Shown here piece by piece: positions 1 through 9,329 of a DNA stretch of 21,984 bases. This DNA is from Pigoraptor chileana (lineage: Eukaryota; Opisthokonta; Filasterea). Location of the stretch: positions 1 through 21,984 of the forward strand of contig CALSCR010000656.1 of NCBI GenBank assembly GCA_943704495.1. The letters are read 5' to 3'. The translations under genes and the position numbers were made by a program. The notes below the pieces were generated by a model. The model was not told the origin of the DNA and made no database searches. It worked only from the letters and a program-made list of their open reading frames with translations. The first letter of the stretch is position 1. Each line of letters starts with the position of its first letter.

Positions 1-36
<36 letters not shown>

Positions 37-61
37 CACACACACACACACACACACACAC
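1..61. repeat. (CA)n microsatellite at left window edge
   Basis: An almost pure CA dinucleotide tract, broken once by a TG, fills the first 61 bases. It lies inside the RhoGEF intron that follows the exon ending at 166, so on that gene's sense strand it is a (GT)n tract. The window starts inside it, so its true length is unknown. Confidence 0.97.
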
Positions 62-165
62 AGACGCGCGCCGCGCTCAACGACAATCCGATTCGAAGTG
101 CAAACGAGAAATGAGCGCACTCAACCGCGCGAAAGGAGTTCCTTGTGTGCTGTCTAGACACATAC

Positions 166-1393
166 CTCCTTAATGACCCGCAGCGTATTCACGTACCTGT
201 CATGCGCAAAATGGAACACCGTCACATGATTGTATCAGTGAATGAATGAATGCCAAAATGTGTGACAAAATGGACCATCGACAAAAGTATAAAATTGACG
301 AACGCCCCTTGAATGCCGTAAACAGCAATGTGTGTGTGTGTGTAATTTGCGTGCTGCGTGGCAGTTCAGGAAATATGACAGATTGGTTGGCCCCACTTGC
401 GGCGTCCCTTAGGCACAATGGGCAACAGCCACAGCTACGGGGAGTGTGCAGGATGACGCCGTGCTGAGAAGAGCTCACGGTGAGGTCGCAAGTGGGACCA
501 ATTTTTGGCATTAAAGCATGTGTAAATGCACTCACGTGCGCTCGGTGGTGACAAGCTCCTCCGCAATTTTGAATCGCCGATAGAGTGCCTGTCCAGACAA
601 AACACACAAAACAGACAGACAGACAAAATAGACCGACAAAAATCCAAAATATTTACGGTGGACGACACAGAGAAGCCAATACGGGACATGTGGAAGGAAA
701 GGAATGGAAGTTGTGTGTGTGGGTGCAGCAATATGCCGTTAGTATGAGAGGTTGGGGACAAAACGCATGACTCTGTGGGCGCAGATTATGCACGCACACA
801 AACGCATTCCTACACCTGTACAGGACCATAGACACATCGACCAGCCTAACATCCAGGCACATAGACGCACGCATGTACTTGCACACATACATACGCACAC
901 AACACACACACACACACACGTATCCGTATACATACATACACACATTCCCATACACACGCACGCACGTACATGTACCCATATGCACACATATTCGCGCATA
1001 CGCATGCATAGCACCAACGATGCCCCTGAAAACAAACTGCACGAGTGATTTGATGAGACAAAAGCAAACCTTCTCCTCGGGTGTCATAGCGTCGATCCGG
1101 GGAACTTCCCGCTCCACAGCCCCCTCAACGCGCGACGCACGCACATCACCATCGGTCGCATTGTTAGTAACAGCCTGTTGGGCAAAAACGGAAAATATGG
1201 TCAGAATTGTGCTAATAAAGGTGCAACAGCAGCATTCTACCGCCTAATTAGATCAATTATCCAATCATACGCATACATACATACAAACACACACACGCAA
1301 ACACACACACACACTAGCACACACACATACATATAGATGTATACACTAGACATGTATTATATATATATATATATATATATAAATATATACATA

Positions 1394-1427
<34 letters not shown>

Positions 1428-3214
1428 AAGACACTCACCGCCACCACTTCGCTTTCCGATCCCTCACGTGACGTCGCACTCTCAAGGCTGTCAATGCTCG
1501 CAAGACTATCCGCAACAGACTCGTAAAATTCTTCCGCCGAAAGCTCCACCGAATCATCGCTATCGGCCGCAAATGCGGCGGGAGCCAGCGGCGCGCCCTG
1601 CGAGCCAGTGACAGACGCCACATTCAGTGTGCTTGCGGCATTCTGGTCGGACGGCGGGGGCAACGCAGGGGTGGGTGTGCTGTTGCCGCCCGATGCAGAC
1701 TTTGGTCGCCAAGCGGGCGTGCCTGTTGTGCATACTGTGCCTGTTGTCAACGGAGGATGGGGCGGCGTCGGCCCATCCCCGGCAGGTGCACGTGACCCTC
1801 CAAGCGCATTCATTGACAGTGCATCGTAAGATGAGTCGAAAATGTCCGCCTCTGTGCTCTCAATGGCCGCGACAATGTCGTCCGCGCGCGTCCCGAGCAC
1901 GATAATGGCGGCAGCGGCAGCCTTTGGCGTGTTGCGAGGAGCCTCTGCAACGCTGGGCGTCGACAGGATAGCATTCGCGTCAAAGGACGAGTCGAACATG
2001 TCGAGCGAATCGACAAGCAATTGCGTCTGCGCAAGCACAGCCTCGAGCGTGTTCAGGCGCATCCGTCCCTCCCCAGAAGGGTCAGGAGTGGGAGGCGCAC
2101 TCGCAATCGGGATGGAACTAGGGTTTGCAAAGACACTAGGGTTTGCGATGCTGGCATCCGTCGCCGGCGCCGGGTCCGTAGCATGGTCACGTGTGTGGTG
2201 CTTGTGCGACAGGGACGGGGACGGGGCCGATGCAGGGGCGGGGCGAAAGGGTTGCTCCGTGCCCGTGAGGCTGTCCGTCCTCCGGGGTGGGACGGGCACG
2301 CCGTCGCCCATCACAGACCCCTTGCGCACCGCCGACAGCGCATCCTCCGCCCGTTCCCTCGGCAGTGACGGCGTCTTGTGCAATGACGCACCCGCGTGGG
2401 ACTCGTGCGACCAAGACGGGTGTGGTTTCGATGCGAATGGGTCCACCGATGCCGTGTTTGGCGCGAATGGGTCCACCGAAGCCGTGTTTGGTGCGAATGG
2501 GTCCACCGATGTCGTGTTTGGTGTCGTCATGGTCTTCGTGGGCACAGAAACGGGCGTGACAACTGGTGGTACATGAGATACATCGACGGGTTTGCTCGAA
2601 GACGACGGAGCGAATTCAATGCCGGCAGCACTGAGCATAAGCTCAAGGTCAGCAAATAGGCTGTCCGTGTCGAACGCAGTAGCCGGCGCCGGTGCGGTGG
2701 AGGGTGTCTGTGCTGCGGGCTCCTCCGCAGCGGCAGGCAGGAACATGTCGTCGAAAGACACACTCGCGCTATCCAGCTCATTCACAAGCGCATCCAGTGA
2801 GGCATCCACAGCTGATTTGGGCGCCGGGGCGGTGGAGGGTGTCTGTGCTGCGGGCTCCTCCGCAGCGGCAGGCAGGAATATGTCGTCGAAAGACACACTC
2901 GCGCTATCCAGCTCATTCACAAGCGCATCCAGTGAGGCATCCACAGCTGATTTGGGCGCCGCCGGGGACGGTGCCTTGACAGGAGCCGACGTAGCTTCGG
3001 CAGGTGAAATAGGGGACGCAGAAGCGAATGATGCCGAGGCGGTTGCGGTTGGCGGGAAATCGAGTGTTGCCTGCGCGACGGGCGGCGCTGCCAGCGAAGC
3101 GGCAGACGCACTCAGCATGAGGTCCAGATCCTCCATCAGCCGGTCAGAGTCCGCCTGCAGCTGGTCAAGCCACGCAAAGTCGTCGGCCAGCGTCGCCGCT
3201 GCTGCTGCGTCCAT
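166..3214 (-). CDS. Dbl-family RhoGEF, 5' part of gene (four exons, runs off left edge)
   Basis: Reading right to left, the exons are 3214-1439 (592 codons), 1174-1070 (35 codons), 588-536 and 196-166. Donors are GTGAGT, GTTTGC, GTGAGT and GTATGT; every acceptor ends in CAG; phases are 0, 0, 2, 0. The last two exons join to read RRFKIAEELVTTERTYVNTL, the classic first helix of a DH (RhoGEF) domain, so the product should load GTP onto a Rho/Rac/Cdc42 GTPase. The start of this helix resembles FGD-type GEFs, but the family cannot be fixed from so little. Residues 1-592 look disordered (Ala/Ser/Pro/Asp). They hold a duplicated 45-residue block (88-132, 133-177), LD-type motifs (LDALVNEL at 95 and 140; variants at 30 and 190), three DPF motifs (238-260) and a PxPPRR SH3-type site. 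The start was set at 3214 for its CCAAAATGG context. The open frame continues upstream to 3361, but a pyrimidine tract and CAG at 3230-3232 suggest a 5'UTR intron acceptor there. The catalytic remainder lies outside the window. Confidence 0.85.
880..975. repeat. CA/CATA-rich simple sequence in RhoGEF intron
   Basis: An imperfect CA, CATA and CGCA tract fills the middle of the 481-base RhoGEF intron at 589-1069 (GT-rich on the sense strand). Near that intron's 3' end, on the sense strand, there is a short CA-rich patch of opposite polarity (about 702-725). Confidence 0.85.
1260..1430. repeat. Compound (CA)n / (AT)n / (CG)n microsatellite in RhoGEF intron
   Basis: Most of the RhoGEF intron at 1175-1438 is simple sequence. 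There are CATA/CA units at about 1265-1335, an AT tract at about 1356-1388, a short CG run near 1397 and a CA tract at 1405-1428. The CA tract begins within about ten bases of the GTGAGT donor, so its expansion would directly affect the sequence next to the splice site. Confidence 0.93.
2433..2520. repeat. 30-bp tandem repeat encoding triplicated DPF motif
   Basis: Three near-identical 30-bp units lie within the RhoGEF exon and encode SVDPFAPNTA-type decapeptides (residues about 236-260). A more diverged NTT copy precedes them. The units keep the reading frame. Confidence 0.93.
2685..2954. repeat. 135-bp tandem duplication in RhoGEF exon
   Basis: Two adjacent units, 2685-2819 and 2820-2954, are almost identical at the DNA level and encode the 45-residue block with LDALVNEL and SFDDIF/SFDDMF. 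A partial third unit edge follows at 2955. The length is a multiple of three, so the duplication keeps the frame. The near-identity implies recent duplication or gene conversion. Confidence 0.95.
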
Positions 3215-4021
3215 TTTGGCGTGTGCACCCTGGCGGCAAAAAACAGATGCAAGTGATATCTCAATGCGCCACTTCAAGACGAGTGTGGCCCACTTCAGCG
3301 TGGTTATGAAACACACGGGCCCACACGGGCGCGTGCTCGCCGTGAGCCACACAAAAGGCAAGTGAGTGTCAGCCGCGGCGCCCCATCATCGCAGGGATGG
3401 CAGTTCGCGTGGGTTTCGTGTGATTGGGCAGAAGGATGCCCTGACTGCTGACGCGGTCACCACCAACGAAGGCGAAGTGATGTGTGAGAGTGACCAATTA
3501 TATAGGAGATGCCCTTCAATGCGATGTAGGAGTGCACAGGTCACTCGTCACTTTTGCGTGCGCTCGCAACAAGTTGTCTAGAAGCTATAAAGCCCAAAAG
3601 CGGCACTGAAGAGAAAGAGTGAAGTGAAGCGAATGGGCAAATAGAATGCAGGTGACCTCTACTGCGTGTTCTTGCTTCTTTTTACCCCTTTTAACATTAT
3701 TGTTCTTCTATCCTCACTGAAAGTGAAAGTGATGCAATTTGAGAAATTATTATGGCTGTTTTGGTCCGTGTCGAACAAGGGCCGTGGGTGTGATGTGGCG
3801 TACCCATGCTACAACGCACATACTGGGTGTGCGCAATAGCATCCGGGGCTGTGAGATGAGCGTGATGCATTATTTTGTGTATGGCTTATGTATGAAAACG
3901 CGCGTTATTTCAGTCAGTGGGTGTGAGAGGTGTGTGTGTGGGGGCCTTCACTGTGTGTGACAGGCCGTGGTGATGCACGCACAACACTCTGTGCATCTCC
4001 CGTTTCTGTCTCTCTCTCTCT

Positions 4022-4054
<33 letters not shown>

Positions 4055-4163
4055 AACCATTGAGTTCTCACAACATACGCACAAATACACAACCCAGCTG
4101 CACTGAATATCAGTGTTCTATTACTCTGTGTGTGCGCGCGTGCCATAAAGCGAGAGAAGGAAG
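3215..4163. promoter_or_regulatory. Intergenic region between divergent RhoGEF and ETFB genes
   Basis: About 950 bases separate two divergently transcribed start codons, so both promoters and 5' leaders should lie here. A pyrimidine tract with CAG at 3230-3232 (minus strand) looks like the acceptor of a RhoGEF 5'UTR intron. A TATAAA-like word occurs at about 3586-3591, and an AT-rich word (ATTATATAGG) near 3498. Neither can be assigned to a start site from sequence alone. No convincing coding exon was seen. Confidence 0.5.
4009..4051 (+). repeat. CT-dinucleotide tract upstream of ETFB
   Basis: A (TC)n tract interrupted once by an A ends about 112 bases before the ETFB start codon. Such polypyrimidine stretches can be promoter-proximal GAGA-type elements or part of the 5' leader. 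The sequence does not decide between this and a neutral microsatellite. Confidence 0.9.
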
Positions 4164-7014
4164 ATGTCGCTCCGTGTGCTTGTTGGATGCAAGCGTGTTG
4201 TCGACTATGCCGTCAAGGTCCGTGTGAAGCCGGACAAGTCGGGTGTCGTCACCGAGAATGTCAAGCACAGCATGAACCCCTTTGACGAAATCGCCGTTGA
4301 GGAGGTGTGGTGTGCTGTCGCTGTCGTGATTGGCCAAGTATCGCGGGGGATGCGATCCAGTGCATTCCTTGGCATGTGTTCGAATCGGAGTTCATGGTCG
4401 CGTTCTGCTCGTAATTGGTCCCTTCCCGTGCACATATTCCGTGTGCGTGTGTGTGTGTTGTGTGCATTTGTGAGTTTAGATGGCATTGCACCCATAGACG
4501 ACGGCCTTCAATGTAGTGGGCATATGCACACAGCCTCCACCATCATACGGACACACGGACACGGGCACAAACACACACTCGACAAATGCCATACGAGACA
4601 AGTAGATGCACACGGTGACTGTCGGCTATCAAATCACCTCTCGCCTCACGCTTGCACTTGATTCACAATGCTACGTTTGCTTCGCAGGCAATCAAGATGA
4701 AGGAGAAGAAGCTTGCGAGTGAAGTGATTGCGGTCAGCTGCGGACCCGCCGCATGTGCCGAAGTGCTTCGCACTGCCCTCGCCATGGGCGCCGACAAGGC
4801 CATCCACGTGACTGTCGAGGGAAAGGTCGGTGTCGGTCGCACACTCGTTGCGTTTCCTTCTCATCTGTCTGTTTTATGTATCTGTCCGTCTGTCTGTCTA
4901 TGTATGTGTTTGTGTTTGCGTTCTTTGTGTGTGTGCAGCTTTCTGTGTTTCTCTTTTGTGCGTGTTTGTGTGTGATATGTTTTGATGTTTGTGTGTGTGG
5001 TAAGACAGAGGTGAGGGACTGTGATCCCGGTCCGGTGTGTCTGTCGACTTGTTGGTATTTAGAGCACCAATGTTCCAATGGCAACATGTCCGATTAAACT
5101 CATCAGCCTTTATGTGTGTTTGTGTGCATGCATATGTTGTTTGGGTTCGAATAGGACTACGAGACGCTTCAGCCCCTTGCCGTTGCAAAGATCTTCCAGA
5201 AGCTCACTGCAGAGACAAAGGTAATTTGCGGTTGTGGACTCGCTGACAAATGAATGTTCTTGTCAGTCTGTGCGTGGGCGGGGGGGACGTGCATGTTCTC
5301 TTGTGTTGCAGGGGGCTGATATGGGCCAATCATGCGCAACGACTTCCTCTGGTGGTGGTCTGCATCATCTCTGATCTGCTCCCATATTATTTGTGTCAGG
5401 CCATTGATGAAGTTAGTCTTGTGCGTATCTGTGTGTGTGTGTGTGTGTGTGTGTGTTTTATGCGTGGGTGTGCGTGTGTGTCTGTGTGTTCCGAGTATTG
5501 ATCCGTTTCCATATCCCGCGCTCGTCTCCCGCAGAGCGACATTGTCATTCTCGGCAAGCAGGCCATCGACGACGACGCCAACCAGACGGGTCAGATGCTT
5601 GCAGCCCTCCTCGATTGGCCCCAGGTAAGCTTCTTTCGCGTGCGTGCGTGTGTGCGTGTGTGTTTATTGGTGTGTGTGCACGTCTTCACAATAGGGTTAG
5701 ACCAGGGTTAGGAGTTGCACTTCACGGATTCACTCTGCACCTTCGATGGCGGAACTCATTGTGAATTGTCACGTTGATGTGCCTGTTTGCGGGGCATAAT
5801 GATGTGGTCTTGCTGTCTTCGTGGGAAGCTTTGTATTGCAGTCTCTTATTCACCGTGCTTGTTTTAAATTCATTCTATCGTATGTTTGCGGAATTGCGTT
5901 GACGTCGCTGACGTCTTCAATGTGTGTTGTTTTTGTTTGGGTTTGTACAGGCGACATTTGCGTCGAAGATCGAAAGTGCGGATGGCAAACTGAAGGTTGT
6001 GCGTGAAATCGACGGTGGTCTTGAGACTGTGGAAGTCAAGCTGCCCGCGGTGCTCACAGCCGACCTCAGGTGGGTCGCTGTGGGGGTCCGTGGGGATGGG
6101 AGGCGGGAGATCGAAATGTGCTTTTAGCTGCCTGAAGTTTCACATGGTTTATTTTCCTAACGCGTGAACACATTTGGCCCCTGCACCTTGTCTGTCACTT
6201 TGGCTTGGTTTGTTTGTCTGCAGGTTGAACCAGCCCCGTTATGCGACCCTTCCTAACATTATGGTGTGTGTTATTTGTGTTATTTTCTTATTACGTTGTT
6301 TTGTTTGTGGCGGTACATGCTATGAGTGTCTTTGCGGTCTTGGTGTATATAGAGCGTGTAGAACTCCAGTCAGTGATCTTAGGCGCTGTATGCGTGGACT
6401 CCACTAAGGTCGACCGAGAGAAAGAATCAGAGGGAAGGCTAGGGTACTGGGTGCACAGCAAGCACGTTGAATGGGAGCAGTGACTTGCATTCGCAGTGCC
6501 GTCGGTGTGGCGCGGTGTCTGCACGATGCGGAAATTCCAACTCAATGGAGCCACTTGAGAACACTATTAACCGCACAACCACTCCTGACACATTATGCAT
6601 CGCCCGTCAATCGACCAAATGCACACACGACACATTCACTGAACAGAAAGCAAAGAAGAAGCCGCTCGAGACGAAGACTGCGCAGTCGCTTGGTGTGGAC
6701 ATCAAGCCCCATATTGAGGTCAGTGGGAGTGCTGCGTGCATTGTCGCACGCGCCTCTGTCGCCGTTTTAGCGCACGGTATTTCTTCGCCACTTTGCTTAC
6801 AATCGCATCAACATACACATACGCCCCACATCCACACGCAACATCCACACACATACGCACGCCACGCGCACACATACACAAACCACACCACACACCCTTG
6901 CTGTAATCTGTGCAGACGGTGAGCGTGGAGGATCCCCCGGTGCGCAAGGCCGGAGTGAAGGTTGAGACAGTGGAAGACCTTGTCGCCAAGCTGAAGGCCG
7001 CCGGCGCCTTTTAA
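4164..7014 (+). CDS. ETFB: Electron transfer flavoprotein subunit beta (eight exons)
   Basis: The exons are 4164-4304, 4688-4825, 5155-5220, 5535-5624, 5951-6069, 6224-6263, 6647-6718 and 6916-7014. They join in frame to 254 aa, against 255 in human. All introns are GT-AG; six are phase 0 and the one after 6069 is phase 2. ETFB pairs with ETFA in the mitochondrial matrix and passes electrons from acyl-CoA and other dehydrogenases to ETF-ubiquinone oxidoreductase. It is the AMP-binding subunit. Recognisable segments are [20 protein letters not shown] (N-terminal strand and loop), [24 protein letters not shown], the ETF-beta signature around [17 protein letters not shown], and the dehydrogenase-recognition loop RYATLPNIM followed by KAKKK. 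Leu194 corresponds to the human docking leucine, and an intron falls exactly between that loop and the lysine cluster. No cleavable presequence is visible, as is usual for ETFB. Introns are long and GT/CA-rich. Start chosen by alignment with the family N-terminus. Confidence 0.98.
5430..5456. repeat. (GT)n microsatellite in ETFB intron
   Basis: A pure GT dinucleotide run lies in the ETFB intron at 5221-5534, with GT-rich sequence continuing on its 3' side. Other ETFB introns carry similar impure GT tracts (about 4439-4470, 4898-5005, 5637-5680) or CA tracts (about 4523-4620, 6808-6897). Confidence 0.95.
5692..5711 (+). repeat. Pair of telomere-like AGGGTTAG words in an ETFB intron
   Basis: Two AGGGTTAG octamers, at about 5693-5700 and 5704-5711, lie in the intron between the exons ending at 5624 and starting at 5951. 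They match the TTAGGG telomere unit shared by animals and their protist relatives. Two copies are too few to show a telomeric origin. Confidence 0.6.
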
Positions 7015-9167
7015 ACAAACTGCCCCTACAAGCGTTCCGAGTTCACTCTCCATGAGCACAAGATATCCGAATGATGTGGACGAGCGACCGAGTGGACTGT
7101 TACAAAGCTGTCAATCGATTTCCCGTTTCTTCGTAAGGTTTCGATTGCTTGTCGATAATGAGCGCACGGCAATGGAGTGTGAAACTAAGCCTAGTGAATG
7201 GCGCGTGCAGGTACGCGCGAAATACAAATTGATTTTTTATGGAGTCGGCTTGCCATGGAATCATTATGCGTTTATTATTGTGGCTGCAGCAATGTGTTTG
7301 TTTGTTGTTTGTAATGCCGCTTTGACAATGAATATTAGGCGCAACTGGCTTAGTTACTGAAGGAATAGTCTGTGACGACGTCACCACTCCCTTATTTACT
7401 GCAAAGTCAAGACATGACAGACACCCAGCAACTAAAATTTTAGACGTTACTGAGGTTACCGTAGTCTACAATAACTACCAACAGGCAAACTAGTTCATTA
7501 AGAGGCCCAGCCGTCCAAAACAGTTCACAATTTCATAGAACTAAAGACTCAATGGCACAAAGTATATCTGTTGGTGCGACCCCTGACAAGTTCATTTCTA
7601 ACTTAATTAGTCGGGAAGGGATAGTGCATGAGTACCGCATACGGAATCTTTTAGCGCTGTTTTTTCGGGAACTTCTCACTGGCCACCACTAACAGATGCT
7701 TACCAGTCGCTGTCATTGCAGCACCGACGGCGGTCATTATAATCTGGTGAATTAATTTATAATATAAGCAATGATTTATCGTGCACAGATTGACCATCAC
7801 TATCTAGGTCCGCACCTTTACAATAGTTAGACTGACCAGACGTCGGGACAGTGCGCAATACTTAATTGTCTTTATTGCCAGTAGCTGATATTATGCTTGT
7901 CTGGTCTTGTCCACTGTTACAGTAGTGGCTGTGAGTCGTGACATGGCATAGACGAGTGAGCCAAGCCTAGGCTGGAATGCAGTGTGCAGTCATCCTCGGC
8001 TGTCATGATCAGGCGCAATCGGTGACACGGCACGCGCGGGCAGGCAGACAAGTCCCTGTAAGCCTTCGTAAGAACATATTAAAATTATTCCACAAGGAAG
8101 ATGGGCAGTGTTGCGCCAGTAATCGGCACAGGGCAAGCGTAATACGACTCGGAATATTATTGCTGCTCGCGACCAGGACTGCCGATTTACTCGCGCACTG
8201 GGACTGTTCTCCGTGTTGGTCTTGATTATGAAGTTTGCCTCTCCCGGGACGAGCCCGTTCAATGAATTAACGTCGAATGTGATTGTGGGGAGGCCGTCGA
8301 GAGCGACCGATGACATGGACTCGCCGGTCGCCGCCGTGAATTGCTTGGGGGTAGCACTCCCGCCAATCAGTCCAATGTCGCAGTCATTGACAACTGGTGT
8401 GCGCGGGCGCGGCCAGGCAGTTGTGCAATGTAATGATAATTGCAGACAGCCGAGACAAAGGCAGGGTCCGGAGTAAATATGTAAAAACTGACTGTCTTAG
8501 ATAGAAGTTTGGCATGCATCCAATGTCAGTATTCGACGGTCACAGTAAACTAAGCCAGGCTTCTGAACAATGATCGGTCAGGAGCACGCCTGCCGATGCC
8601 AGATCCACACAAATTATTAGTTCAGTTGCACATCACATTCTATAGCCCAAAAAATATTCACCCAAGGCTTAAGCCCCGGTCACGGGCACCACATACACAT
8701 GACAGAGCGTGAATTCTACAGTACAATAAAAAAAATGCAATCCCAAAGCTCAATAACGTAAGCCCCGCCCGGTCAGGGTCCAGAGCTGCTCGGGCATCTA
8801 TAATCTGAATGGAATCAGCACTGATGTCAGTGATGTCACGCCTTCAATATTTTGGCTTTTTAATTCTGATTGCAGTGAGAACTGAACTGATCAGCCAGGA
8901 TTTAGGTGAATGCAAAGACCGAGTCACTCTGCGTACAGAGACTACTGTGCAGACCGTCACGACAGACGAGGCTGCTGTGTCAGAGACGACTATCCAGTCG
9001 AGCGCCGGCGACCGTGTGAACTAATGATTGCAACGGTTAGTATCCAAATGAATACATGCTACTCACGATGGGCAGCTTGATGTAGTATGGCTGCACGTAT
9101 CTATTCATTGATTCCGGCGGCCAGCTCAGTCATACTATGCTTTGAACTGTCGGCAGCTGAACGCGAC

Positions 9168-9181
9168 TACCAACGTTGGTA
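9168..9181. repeat. 14-bp perfect palindrome
   Basis: TACCAACGTTGGTA reads the same on both strands. It is isolated from coding sequence and could be a binding site for a dimeric protein, a remnant of a larger inverted repeat, or chance. Confidence 0.5.
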
Positions 9182-9264
9182 CAACTTTAGTTATCAGTAC
9201 TAACGAAGTACCGCGCACCGTGAGACTGGCACTCGAACCAATCCGCAGTGAAGCATGACAAAAA

Positions 9265-9329
9265 CCAGTGTGCGAAAGCTCGGTCTGCAGTCCGAGCGGT
9301 GACTATTACATTAATAATACTCACACTGG
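9265..9329. repeat. Nested inverted repeat with two inner hairpins
   Basis: Outer arms CCAGTGTG (9265-9272) and CACACTGG (9322-9329) pair perfectly. Between them lie GCTCGG/CCGAGC (9278-9283 and 9292-9297, 8-base loop) and TATTA/TAATA (9304-9308 and 9312-9316). The whole could fold as a three-way junction on either strand. No tRNA or known ncRNA signature was seen. Confidence 0.5.

Noticed and set aside
200-1247. Several overlapping frames rich in His/Thr or Cys/Val (CVCVCV, HTHTHT)
   Set aside because: They are translations of CA/GT simple sequence in RhoGEF introns, not genes.
3739-3960. A 73-codon plus-strand frame between the RhoGEF and ETFB
   Set aside because: Cys/Val-rich translation of GT-rich promoter-side sequence without homology or splice support.
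4378-4390. GTTCGAATC word resembling a tRNA T-loop or B box
   Set aside because: No complementary T-stem, anticodon arm or acceptor stem nearby; it lies within an ETFB intron.
7052-7360. A 102-codon plus-strand frame just after the ETFB stop, with a hydrophobic segment (YAFIIVAAAMCLFVV)
   Set aside because: It lies in the expected ETFB 3'UTR, has poor start context, no recognised homology and an overlapping open frame on the other strand; best explained as chance.
8809-9024. A 71-codon plus-strand frame with Thr/Glu-rich sequence
   Set aside because: It overlaps, in antisense, the minus-strand exon-like segment that follows a well-formed intron; neither has homology and no splice context favours the plus strand.
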